Below are positions 44,022-53,227 of a DNA stretch of 64,000 nucleotides, in pieces (the first letter of the stretch is position 1; the number at the start of each line of letters is the position of its first letter). The DNA is from Blepharisma japonicum. Its lineage: Eukaryota; Ciliophora; Heterotrichea; Heterotrichida; Blepharismidae. The notes below the pieces were generated by a model. It saw only the letters and a list, made by a program, of their open reading frames with translations, was not told the DNA's origin and did not search any database. A program made the position numbers and the translations under genes. The DNA is taken from assembly GCA_949751835.1 (NCBI GenBank), contig CATKHK010000082.1, forward strand, positions 1 through 64,000, in the 5' to 3' direction.

Positions 44022-44546
44022 TTAAATGAATGCAATAAACATTAATAGCAGAAATAAAACCATTGTACACGCTAAAATTGATTTAGGAGCTACTGTATCT
44101 AATGGGGCATAAGCAGAGTCTCCTGATGAAAAATTCGTTGTGGCGAGCAAGAGAGCGACTGGTGGGAAAAACCCAAAGCCAGCGGACATGGTCACACCTT
44201 CGCCAGGGCCTGCAAAGCCAAAACGTTCACCGAGATTACGAAAGGGATTATACCCTTCATTTCTAACTGGCTCTTGCCTCTGGGCACTTGGCCTAGGAGG
44301 CAGATTTTCATTGTGAGGCCTGTTTTCTTCTTTTGTGTAGATAGGGATTATGGTTTCGTTTGAAATTCCTGCATTACAAACAGGGCATGTGTGTGATTGG
44401 CGATTTTGCTGCAGTCAATTGTAAATACAGCTCCAGCTAAGTTACAATTACCAATATAGATGTCCGCAGAGGGTAAGAACTGGCTCGTGGGCGACATCAA
44501 AACAAATTAAGCATTCAAATCGAGCTGAATCCCTATGCTCTTCCAT
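44022..44546 (-). CDS. RNF185: RNF5/RNF185-like membrane-anchored E3 ubiquitin ligase
   Basis: 169 aa after removing one 15-nt intron and reading UGA as Trp. The [35 protein letters not shown] and [11 protein letters not shown], followed by IIPIYTKE, is the RNF5/RNF185 signature, and the C-terminus has two hydrophobic stretches (the last 20 residues are a clear tail anchor). RNF5/RNF185 work in ER-associated degradation. The gene is missed by plain ORF finding because of the intron inside the RING. Starts 35 bp upstream of the B-box GTPase gene on the same strand. Confidence 0.9.
44437..44451 (-). other. 15-nt intron in the RNF5-like gene
   Basis: GTAATTGTAACTTAG between the HLY and CW codons of the RING; splicing restores the Cys codon TGC of the zinc site. 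Confidence 0.93.
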
Positions 44547-44867
44547 AATATAAAAATGATATTGAATTTAAGCTGATCAGTCCAGCATATATGAGACTTA
44601 TTCTTTATTTAAAGTTTAAACTTTTCAAACCCAATTTAAAAGATTATTAAATTAGGATATAATTCTATTTATCAATTTAGAATCAAATTTCTTCAGAGCG
44701 TCTGTTTTCTAATTAATTGAATCTTAATAATTACTTAAATACTAAATAAGATATAAAATTTAAATATTCATATATATAAATATAAATATTATTTTATTAA
44801 ATAGATCAAATTATTAAGATTTTATTAATTTATATAGATGTAGAATCCATGCCATTTTAAAAATTAA
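44547..44867. other. Intergenic spacer
   Basis: AT-rich spacer between divergent RNF5-like and VSR genes; nothing recognised. Confidence 0.45.
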
Positions 44868-46268
44868 ATGATACTTTTATATCAATTTTTTGCAATTGCT
44901 TTTGCAAAAATTTATGTTCACAGCCCAAATTCATTAAAGGAACAAATAGCAAAAAAATATAACACAAATATTATCCCTTCCTCTCTAGCAAATTTTGGAA
45001 ATCCCCCTTATGGTTCTTCAATTATCAGCCATCCTTACTGGCCAGAAAATGAAAAAGAGAGGAATGGATGTAAAAGTTTAACCCACCCCAAAAATTCTGA
45101 CGAGTATCATAAGTCAAATCATTATACTGTACTTTTAAACAGAGGGCAATGCTCATACACAACTAAAGTTCGCAATGCCCAAAATATTGGTGCAGCTGCA
45201 GTTATAATAATTGATGATTTAAATGAAGATATTTCTCATGTCTTAATGATTGATGACGGAACTGCGGGGAATATTTCTATTCCTTCCTTTCTCATAAGCA
45301 AATCTGATGGCTTAATCCTATTAAACGCATTGGCTGAGAACATTGGGGCTAATTCTACAGATATTATCCTTATTCTGACTTTTGAAATGAATCATCCAAG
45401 CAATAAAGTTGAATGGGAAATGTGAATGTCAAGCGAAAATACAGCTACAAGAGAATTTCTAGCTGATTTTGCTCAATATGGAAAGATGTTTGATTTGGAC
45501 TCTGCTGTTATGACGCCTCATTATGTTCTATGGGTTTGTACAGACTGCCAAGATAAAAATTTTACTGTTGATAACCCCGATTGTGTTGGGGGAGGAAGAT
45601 ATTGTGCTCCTGACCCAGATTTTGAAGGGCCAATGAATGGGAGAGATGTCATTTTGGAAGACCTTAGACAAATTTGCATTTATAATCTAGCAAGAAGAAT
45701 TGGGAGATTAGATATATGGTGGAATTATATAAAAGAGTTAAATAGACTTTGTGAAAATTTTGATTTTGCAGAGAAATGTGCAGAAAAAGCAATGAAAAAA
45801 GCAAAAATAGATACTGCTGATGTAAATTACTGTGTACAAAGTAGTTTTGAAAATAATAATCACGCATTATCCGAAAACTCAATTCTTTTGAAAGAGAAAA
45901 AAAGGCTTCTTCAAGCAGGGATCTCATTTTATCCTGCCATAATAATAAACAATCAGACCTTTCGAGGAGATTTAGAAGCAGATGAAGTATTAAAAGCAAT
46001 TTGCGCTGGTTTCCAAACCCCTCCATTAGTGTGTCCAGCCCGTCATCCTCCTCATCATAATCACAAATTCCACCGAAGATCGCACAACAAAATAAGTTTC
46101 CTCACAATTTCTATCATCCTTCTCCTTCTCTTTGCAGGTTTAGTATTGCTCTTATTCTTTTACAAAAGATGCATCCGCAGAGAACTCAACGTTGAAATGA
46201 AAACCCAAGTAAACTCCGTAATAAGCCAATACATTGCCTTAACCGAAACTAATTATGCTAAAGATTAA
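44868..46268 (+). CDS. Vacuolar sorting receptor (VSR) like, PA domain and TM anchor
   Basis: 466 aa with a UGA Trp at 45423. A signal peptide (ILLYQFFAIAFAK) is followed by a protease-associated domain (RGQCSYTTKVRNAQNIGAAA, then a lumenal region), a VSR-specific block (WWNYIKELNRLCENFDFAEK, CVQSSFENNNH, FYPAIIINNQTFRGDLEADE), one transmembrane helix near residues 409-434 and a short tail ending with YIAL, a tyrosine-type sorting signal. Plant VSRs carry hydrolases to the vacuole; ciliates are known to have relatives. Lysosomal or food-vacuole sorting is likely. Confidence 0.85.
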
Positions 46269-46331
46269 TTATTAGCAAAGCACTCTTAATTTTGCACTCC
46301 TAAGTAATGCATAAATAAATAGGGTCCACAC

Positions 46332-46922
46332 ATGTCCGACTCCAAAAACAAAATCATCAAGAAAGGAAGCGAGCCTACAGAATTCGAATATCATGTAGCA
46401 CAAACATTAGGTGAAATCGAAGCATCGGCAAGCGACCTTAAGGGCGAACTTCGTGATGTTTTTATTACCGGAGCAAGTGAGTTCGATGGAAAGTTCAGAG
46501 GATCAGTCCGCCAAGCTGTTGTAATCATGTTCCACTACAGATCACTTCAAGCAGTCAAAAGAATCTATGCAAGACTTCTAAGCGAGCTTGAAAAGAGATT
46601 TAGAAGACCTGTCGCTATTATATTTTCAAGGACAATCTTACCAAAATATCTCAAATCTAAAGGACAACAAAAACGCCCTTACTCAAGGACTCTCACCAGT
46701 GTCCATGAAGCTATTTTAGATGACTTGGTCTTCCCTGCGACTATTTTGGGCAAAAGAATGAGAATCAAGACAGATGGAAAACGTGTATTCAAAGTCCTAT
46801 TAGATCCAAAAGACAGAGAAAAGTTCGAGGAAAAGCTAGACACTTTGAGTGCTGTTTACAACAAGCTGACCAACAAAGAAGTCGTTTTTGAGTTCCCTAT
46901 CAACAGAGAATTCCCAGTTTAA
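46332..46922 (+). CDS. RPS7: 40S ribosomal protein eS7
   Basis: 196 aa. Family landmarks: EFEYHVAQTLGEIE, RPVAIIFSRTILPK, QQKRPYSRTLTSVHEAILDD, LVFPATILGKRMRIKTDG and VYNKLTNKEVVFEFP. Component of the 40S body, also in the SSU processome. Seven bases separate its TAA from the ATG of the 14-3-3 gene. Confidence 0.96.
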   Translation: MSDSKNKIIKKGSEPTEFEYHVAQTLGEIEASASDLKGELRDVFITGASEFDGKFRGSVRQAVVIMFHYRSLQAVKRIYARLLSELEKRFRRPVAIIFSRTILPKYLKSKGQQKRPYSRTLTSVHEAILDDLVFPATILGKRMRIKTDGKRVFKVLLDPKDREKFEEKLDTLSAVYNKLTNKEVVFEFPINREFPV

Positions 46923-46929
46923 CTTAACG

Positions 46930-47676
46930 ATGACTCAACCTAAATTTTATGAAATAAAAATGGAAAAATTAATTTTTCAGGCGAAACTTGCAGAATCTGC
47001 AGAGAGATATGAGAATATGTTTTGTTTTGCTAAAGAAATAATGAAGAAGGCTGTTGCTTTGGATAAAGAAATAAGAAATTTGATAACAGTCGCATTTAAT
47101 AACCTAGTGCGACAACGAATTAGTGAATGACGAGTTATCGCTGGCATTGAGATGAAAGAATTAAGCCTAGGAAGTACAGAAAAAGCATATATAGCATGAA
47201 TATATAGAAAAAATGTTGAGAGCCAAATTACTGTAATGTGCATGGAAGTTTTGGGGTTTATTGAAGATATGATGCAAAAAACAAATCGAATTGAAATTAA
47301 AATATTTTTGCTAAAACTAAAAGAAAAAGCTTTCAGAAATTTAGCTGAGTTTCAGTGTCATGAACTGAATATAGGGATATATGGAACTGATTCAAGAGAT
47401 AAGCAACTGAGAGCTCAAGAAGAAGCATTTAAATCGACAATAACAGAACTTTCTCCAACTGATCCGATAAGGCTTGGGTTAGCTTTAAGCTGGGCAGCTA
47501 TTTCGTATGATATTAATGGAGACTCCAAGAAAGCTTTGTCTATTGCGAAAGAAGCTTTTAATTCAGCTCTTTCTCAGCTTGACAATATTCCGGAAGAAAG
47601 CTATAAAGACGCTACTCTTATCATGTCTATGCTAAGAGACAACATAACTTTATGATCTAATGAATCGTCTGATTAA
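46930..47676 (+). CDS. Divergent 14-3-3 protein
   Basis: 248 aa, the usual size. Helices match 14-3-3: KLAESAERYENMFCFAKEIM, RNLITVAFNNLVRQRISEWR (Trp by UGA at an invariant Trp), FRNLAEFQCHELN, and RLGLALSWAAISYDINGDSK with the SYKDATLIMSMLRDNITLW ending (Trp by UGA). Of the four residues that hold the phosphate in classical members (Lys49, Arg56, Arg127, Tyr128), the Arg residues are kept but the Lys and Tyr positions are Asn. Phosphopeptide binding may be altered. Just downstream of eS7. Confidence 0.9.
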
Positions 47677-47717
47677 TTTAATTAAAAAACCTGCAATTTA
47701 TTGAAGAATTATTTAGA

Positions 47718-49454
47718 TTAAATGAGCAATGATGTTTCAACCACTTCAAACCCAAGATCTGAAACTCTTACTCCAAACTCCATCGTTGATTCAGGATCTA
47801 ATACCAGTTCTTTCATTTTATTCCATTCCAACAGATTGGTGAACTTAAAGCAGTTGTCTTCAGAAACAATAACTTTCACAATATTGTCTTCATTTTCACT
47901 TCCATCCCACACAAATAAGCTTAGTTGGCATTTTATATCAGTCTCAATATTGCACTTATCACAAAAATCAAGGCTTGTCTTTTTACCGCATTCTCTGCAT
48001 ACCATTCCTTCAAGCTCTCTTGGGTGATTAGGCAGAATTTTTACTACGAATCCTTCAATCCTAAAGTCAATTCCATAATTTAAGTTATTCAGTCTTGAAA
48101 AAGACACAATTGGAGCTGATTTCATGTTTTGGCTGACAATAGTCCTAACTTTTTTCTTTTCAGGCTGTGTGTAGGCTTCTGCTATTCTTTGCATTTCTCG
48201 TTCTTTTTCAGAAATCATTGGGATTTGGCATAATCCCATCCATTCAGGAACAATATGGATGTCTGAATAATAAGTTAGAGAAATTCTGCCATTCTCAAAA
48301 ACTACACTTCTTACTCTTACACATAGACCTGGCTGAAGCCATTTAAGTAACTTTTCTCTTTCTGCAGGCACGATAATTTGGCTCACATTATTTTGGTCAT
48401 AGCAAATAATTGCTGAAGGGTCAGATTTTGCTACACCCATTTTGTAGACTCCATAGATTCTTACTAGGATATCAGTCTCGGATGTTGTAGTTATGCTGCT
48501 TAAAGCAGAAGTTCCTTCTAATTCTGTAGGCAATTTTTGTGCGAATTGCTGAGTTACCCATTTTCTTAAACTCTCCAGGATATGATAATGCTCTGAGATT
48601 TGGTGAAATTGTCCTCCGTAGTTAGCGTAAGGCGAAAGCTTGTCTTCTTCTAATGCAAATAAGAAAAATTTAGAGCTCTTCGAGCTTGATGATGCTGTAG
48701 CATTCAGTCCTCCTTTATGGATTTTAAAAGAAAATTGTTCAATCCTAATTATGTCTCCAATGCCTGCCACTTTTACCATGCTTTGAGGATTTTTATGGAA
48801 AACAGTAAGGGTAGCATAGCCAGGGAAAATCGACTGATCAGTGATTTTCATCTTAATCATATAGTCGGTTGTATTGGAAGGCATATAAGATGAGGTGCTA
48901 TCAAACACTACTGCATAGCATGAAGCTATTATTGGTGTATTTTGATTACAACTGTCCTTAATAAACTGCAGTGATGAAAATCTCTCATTATTTGGCCCAA
49001 GCAATTTTTGAGGGGATGAATTAGTTTGCTCTTTATGTGCATATAATTGGCTTAGGTCTATTGACTCAATTTGAGTATCAGGATTAATTGAGTATGAGCT
49101 GCTCTTGTGGGTGAACCTTATTGATGGCATAGTGTCGTGAGAAATGTAAATAAACCATGCAAAATCAGATCCATGAGTTGCAACATTTGTACCTGGAACA
49201 AAGGATGGGAAATAATTGCTCAAGACATCGTAGTTTTCGCTGACATGGAAATTTGTCAAGTTGAGCTTGGTTTCTGGGTTAATCTTTTCAAATGCTTTCA
49301 CCAGGTCATTTCCCTCCAAAATAATGTTTACCCGTCCTGTGAAATCTTTGACTGTTATCCTCATTAGGCTGTCGTGAAGGCCGCTTCGGGAATCAACAGT
49401 GACTTCTAGCGGCCCTGCTTGGACGCCAGGAGTGATATGTTTAATATGCATCAT
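47718..49454 (-). CDS. POT1: POT1/TEBP-alpha-like telomere end-binding protein
   Basis: 578 aa, no UGA. The middle resembles the first two OB folds of ciliate telomere end-binding protein alpha: IIASCYAVVFDSTSSY, YATLTVFHKNPQSMVKVAGI, GDIIRIEQFSFKIHKGG, then KFFLFALEEDKLSPYANYGG and LESLRKWVTQQFAQK, and later GRISLTYYSDIHIV. The C-terminal OB-like region (residues 455-575) holds a four-Cys zinc motif, CRECGKKTSLDFCDKC. About 150 residues precede the first OB, longer than the Oxytricha protein. Expected to cap the 3' overhang of chromosome ends. Domain boundaries are approximate. Confidence 0.85.
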   Translation of the reverse strand: MMHIKHITPGVQAGPLEVTVDSRSGLHDSLMRITVKDFTGRVNIILEGNDLVKAFEKINPETKLNLTNFHVSENYDVLSNYFPSFVPGTNVATHGSDFAWFIYISHDTMPSIRFTHKSSSYSINPDTQIESIDLSQLYAHKEQTNSSPQKLLGPNNERFSSLQFIKDSCNQNTPIIASCYAVVFDSTSSYMPSNTTDYMIKMKITDQSIFPGYATLTVFHKNPQSMVKVAGIGDIIRIEQFSFKIHKGGLNATASSSSKSSKFFLFALEEDKLSPYANYGGQFHQISEHYHILESLRKWVTQQFAQKLPTELEGTSALSSITTTSETDILVRIYGVYKMGVAKSDPSAIICYDQNNVSQIIVPAEREKLLKWLQPGLCVRVRSVVFENGRISLTYYSDIHIVPEWMGLCQIPMISEKEREMQRIAEAYTQPEKKKVRTIVSQNMKSAPIVSFSRLNNLNYGIDFRIEGFVVKILPNHPRELEGMVCRECGKKTSLDFCDKCNIETDIKCQLSLFVWDGSENEDNIVKVIVSEDNCFKFTNLLEWNKMKELVLDPESTMEFGVRVSDLGFEVVETSLLI

Positions 49455-49662
49455 TATATTTAAATTATCATATTTAGACAGATTATCAGCAAATAAGCAT
49501 ATTTTTGCAATTAAAAGACTAAAAGGAATAATTCTAAACCTAGGCTCAGATATACTGCTGGCTTGAGTTTATAAGAATTTAAGAAAATGAGAATTCAGCT
49601 TATAAACCTTCTCTATACTCGAATAATTAATATAAAATAATATAAAAGTCAGATAATAGAAA

Positions 49663-50187
49663 ATGGACAAAAGCCCTGAAAAGAAATCTAAACTCTCCAG
49701 CATTTCTGTTGTGGCATCTGGATCTAAACGTGAATACCAACGGTATCATAGCCCTCAACTACGACCTTGCGAGCCCTTTTATGAGCTATCAAAAAAAAGA
49801 AGAGTTTCCCCCAATTTAGTCAGTTTTGCACAGATAGACTCTTCTTTAGAAACTAATGATTTTGAAGCTCAAATAATATCAAATAATGATCAAACAGCAT
49901 CTGATATGAAGTATCGTGCAAACATTATAGTGCCTGAGTATCCCCCTTCAGCATTAAATAATCCTGGATCCTTGTCTAATTATCCAAATCGCATGAGACT
50001 TGTCTTAAGTTCAGGTGAAAATTTGAATCAGCTAGGCGAAAATATTAGAATTAGAAAAGTTCAGAGCACCACCTTCAATTTAAGCGATTTATATTTTTCT
50101 GGTGAGGCAATTCAAGAAGATTTGGCAGAAAAGCCACAAGAATTGATTAGAACAAGATATATCAAGAAAAAGAAATCTGATTTATAA
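49663..50187 (+). CDS. Unknown 174-aa protein
   Basis: Basic ends (DKSPEKKSKL and KKKKSDL), Ser-rich start, a central NIIVPEYPPSALNN segment. No domain recognised; may be nuclear. Confidence 0.5.
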   Translation: MDKSPEKKSKLSSISVVASGSKREYQRYHSPQLRPCEPFYELSKKRRVSPNLVSFAQIDSSLETNDFEAQIISNNDQTASDMKYRANIIVPEYPPSALNNPGSLSNYPNRMRLVLSSGENLNQLGENIRIRKVQSTTFNLSDLYFSGEAIQEDLAEKPQELIRTRYIKKKKSDL

Positions 50188-50750
50188 GAAACCTTATAAA
50201 AATATAGAGAAAAATAGTATTATAATTATTTGTCAATAATGTCCATATTCTAAAAAAATAATTCTTTAGCTTGATATTAATTTATTGGTTTAATGGCAAT
50301 TTTTTATTTTTCAAGTATTAAACTTGAAAAATTCAAATCTTAATGAAAGACAAAAATAATTGTCATATATTTCAATTTTTTTCAAGTCTAATTTTATCAA
50401 ATTTGATTCTTATAATCTAAATTTCTATTAAAGGATTAAATTTTTTTATCATACTTAGCATTTGAATAATTTCTAATTTGAGATCGATTTAAAAATATGA
50501 GAAATTTTATTATTCTAAAATTAGATATAAATTTACATTATAGCAAAGACGAAATATCATTATTATTTATTTATTGATAAAATAAAATAATATTTTTTAT
50601 CTCTTAATTAATATTTGTAGTTAAATATATAGCAATGTTTTAATCATTTTATATAACAATTCTAAAACTCTGTTTATTATCATAATAAAAAAAATTTTCT
50701 ATTTTAAGTTGTTAATTAAGTTAATGCATAAAGGCTAATAATGATGATAA
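50188..50750. other. Intergenic region, nothing recognised
   Basis: Very AT-rich; no start-bearing frame or structure seen. Confidence 0.45.
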
Positions 50751-51293
50751 ATGGATAGAGCTGCTTCCCTGACACAAAAAATAGAATTCTTATCAAGCCA
50801 GAATAAAACTCTCAGAGAAATGCTTGCAGAAACAGAAAAACAAGCAGAAAAAATTGCAAACCAGGGAAAAGAAGAAACAATAAGAATTACGAAACTTCTA
50901 AAGCTTGTGCTTCCTATTCTCAACCACGCCAACAAATCCAAAGAATCAAAGTCAATTCAATGCTCCATTCCACCTCAGGCTAATCCTGACGAATTTATCT
51001 ATTTACACAAAATCGGTGAATCATTAGAAAAATTTATGGATAAACTTAATGAAAGCTATATGGAAAAAGAAAAAGACGAGGCATTGATTTCTCAATCAGA
51101 AGAAAATTCAGCGAAATTAACATCTGAATTCACTGTCCTTCAATCCAGGATTGAAACTTTGAGAAATCAAAAAGCTGAGTTAGAAAGCTCAATTTCAGAT
51201 CTAGTTATAAGAAAAAGACTTGCTGAAACTCATCTGTATTCTCGTGGAGATTACCCAGCTTTTCTAGGTACTTTCGATAATATTTATAACTAA
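50751..51293 (+). CDS. Coiled-coil protein, unknown
   Basis: 180 aa, mostly heptads (residues 5-60 and 90-160); ends FLGTFDNIYN. Lies 19 bp upstream of an ADIP-like gene in the same direction, so the two may be functionally linked. Family unknown. Confidence 0.6.
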   Translation: MDRAASLTQKIEFLSSQNKTLREMLAETEKQAEKIANQGKEETIRITKLLKLVLPILNHANKSKESKSIQCSIPPQANPDEFIYLHKIGESLEKFMDKLNESYMEKEKDEALISQSEENSAKLTSEFTVLQSRIETLRNQKAELESSISDLVIRKRLAETHLYSRGDYPAFLGTFDNIYN

Positions 51294-51312
51294 ATTTTGA
51301 TATCCATAATAA

Positions 51313-52227
51313 ATGGAAGACCGCCAAAGCAAAATTGACTATATTTCTCAGGTGATAGGCTCAATAGACTGTCCACCTATAGGAAACCTAGAAAACTTAT
51401 CTCAAGAAGATCAAGAACAAATAATAAAATGCTTGCTTGAAATTATTTCAAGGCTGCAAAGAGAGCAATACGCCAGACAAGAAATTACTAATAAACTGTA
51501 CGATACTCAAAATGAATTAAAAGAAGCATCTCGTGAAATAGACAGATTAAACGATACAAAATATGATTTAGAAAATGAAATATCAAGGCTCCAAAATAGT
51601 TTGACTACAAATAATTTAAAATTCAAACAAGAGAGAGACAAGCTAACACAAGAAAGAGAAGATCTCAGAAAAGAAAATGCCAAATTAAACTCTAGGGATG
51701 TACAATTCCAACATGAAATAAAAAAGCAAGAAGCTGCTTATGCAAAACTGCAAGATCAGCTGAGAAAAGCTATTGGTGACAGAGAGCCTGTCAAAAATTC
51801 AATTGAGCTTGTACAAAATATTCATAATAATGGAATAAATTTGGAATCAGCGAAAGGAGATAGGGAATTTTTATACTTTATTCAGAGAGGATATGAACGA
51901 TCAATGGACCAAGCTGGCAAACTTGTAGAGGTGCTCATCAGTAATTTGAATGACTGCTTTAAAGAGATGAGCAAAGTCATTGAATTTAAAACGAAAGAAA
52001 GAGTGAATTGGAGACCTATTGGGATAGAAGAAGATGCAAAAGAAATAGAAAGCACCGCTAAAGAAAGAATTAATTTGATGAAGCAGGCGACAGAAGATAT
52101 GGAGCAGCTTAAAGATGATGATGATTTTCCATCTTATACAGTTCCACAGTTAAAACAGCTTTTAAGCATTTACAAGGAGACTATTGAGCAACATCAAAAA
52201 CTGCTGACTCAAATGCAAGAAAATTAA
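51313..52227 (+). CDS. ADIP/SSX2IP-like centrosomal coiled-coil protein
   Basis: 304 aa. Long coiled coil with REIDRLNDTKYDLENEISRL, KFKQERDKLTQEREDLRKEN and the KKQEAAYAKLQDQLRKAIGD block, which matches the conserved core of ADIP/SSX2IP/Msd1, proteins that anchor microtubules at centrosomes and basal bodies. A helical second half follows. Coiled-coil likeness can mislead, so the family call is moderate. Confidence 0.5.
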   Translation: MEDRQSKIDYISQVIGSIDCPPIGNLENLSQEDQEQIIKCLLEIISRLQREQYARQEITNKLYDTQNELKEASREIDRLNDTKYDLENEISRLQNSLTTNNLKFKQERDKLTQEREDLRKENAKLNSRDVQFQHEIKKQEAAYAKLQDQLRKAIGDREPVKNSIELVQNIHNNGINLESAKGDREFLYFIQRGYERSMDQAGKLVEVLISNLNDCFKEMSKVIEFKTKERVNWRPIGIEEDAKEIESTAKERINLMKQATEDMEQLKDDDDFPSYTVPQLKQLLSIYKETIEQHQKLLTQMQEN

Positions 52228-52516
52228 TAACCTTCAGTGTAGATTTTCTAATAAGGTTTTAGCTGATCTGATATAAATTTGTTATGGACAAAAAATTTAT
52301 GCTTACGAAAAAGCTAAAAATAATATTGATATCATAATTATTTATATAATGATGACCTTATGAAACTATTTAGAAAACTCTCGGATGAGTATAATCTACT
52401 TATTGATTGGCAGATTTTTTATCGTTTGGATAAAAATAACTAATAAGTACAATTCACTTAAGATACATTATTTTGCAGTGCATCTCATAAATTTGCGCTG
52501 CTTTTTCGAGTAATTA

Positions 52517-52903
52517 TTAAGAATATACAAATTTTTGATCTTGATCGTTTTTCTTGTTCTTTTTATAGCACGTCTGACACTGCTCCTTTGCATACTTCTT
52601 CTTAATCTCTAGAACACGCTTACAGCTTTTGCAAGTGAAGGTAATTTCACCGTTTTTATTCATATTTTCTGCCAAATCCACCTCTTTTGGTTTTCTCCCG
52701 CGTTTCTTTGGAAAATAGTCATACGAGTAGGAGGCATGGATTCCTATGAATTCACTGGATCAATTTGAGCCAGGTTTATAGGCTGGAAGAGGCGGCCTAG
52801 ACTCGGCCTTCAGCTGATTGAGCCTGGCGGTGTATCCAAGCATCTGATTTCTCACAAGTCCAAGATTTTTATTAAATTCAATAGTGTCCGACAATTGGTC
52901 CAT
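52517..52903 (-). CDS. Small zinc-ribbon protein with AT-hook-like motif
   Basis: 128 aa with one UGA Trp, ATG 52901-52903, TAA 52517-52519. KKRGRKPKE near residue 72 is AT-hook-like, and FTCKSCKRVLEIKKKYAKEQ with the following CQTC forms a four-Cys site near residues 95-118. The RGRKP core suggests minor-groove DNA binding. Found only when UGA is read as Trp. Family unknown; DNA role is inference from motif. Confidence 0.6.
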
Positions 52904-53227
52904 ATTTTGATAGAAACCAATAGAATTTGGCTGGCTGATTTGCTTTTGGGCTGAATTCTAGTTTGTTTGCAAATCTAGAATCTTCATGTGAACCTTAATT
53001 TTTTTAAGTATTAAATTTATTCTTTTGATAATAATTTATATGATGTGATAATTGGTTTTATTATTCATTAATTTCAATAAAATTACTAAATGCTAGAATT
53101 TTGTGATTATTTATGCAGAAAATGAAATAATTATGAGTTAAAATAAATAAATTGTGAAACTGCTTCCGTTCCAGTATATCAAATTTTTGAAAGGAAATAC
53201 ATTTTATATGAAAGAGTATTATTATAT
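52904..53227. other. Spacer upstream of zinc protein, downstream of proton pump
   Basis: AT-rich; the codons just upstream of the zinc protein ATG are open to an in-frame TAG at about 52960, with no intron-like GT..AG that would bridge it. Confidence 0.4.

Noticed and set aside
52962-52988. Upstream ATG for the small zinc protein
   Set aside because: A TAG follows nine codons later and no 15- or 16-nt GT..AG intron bridges it.
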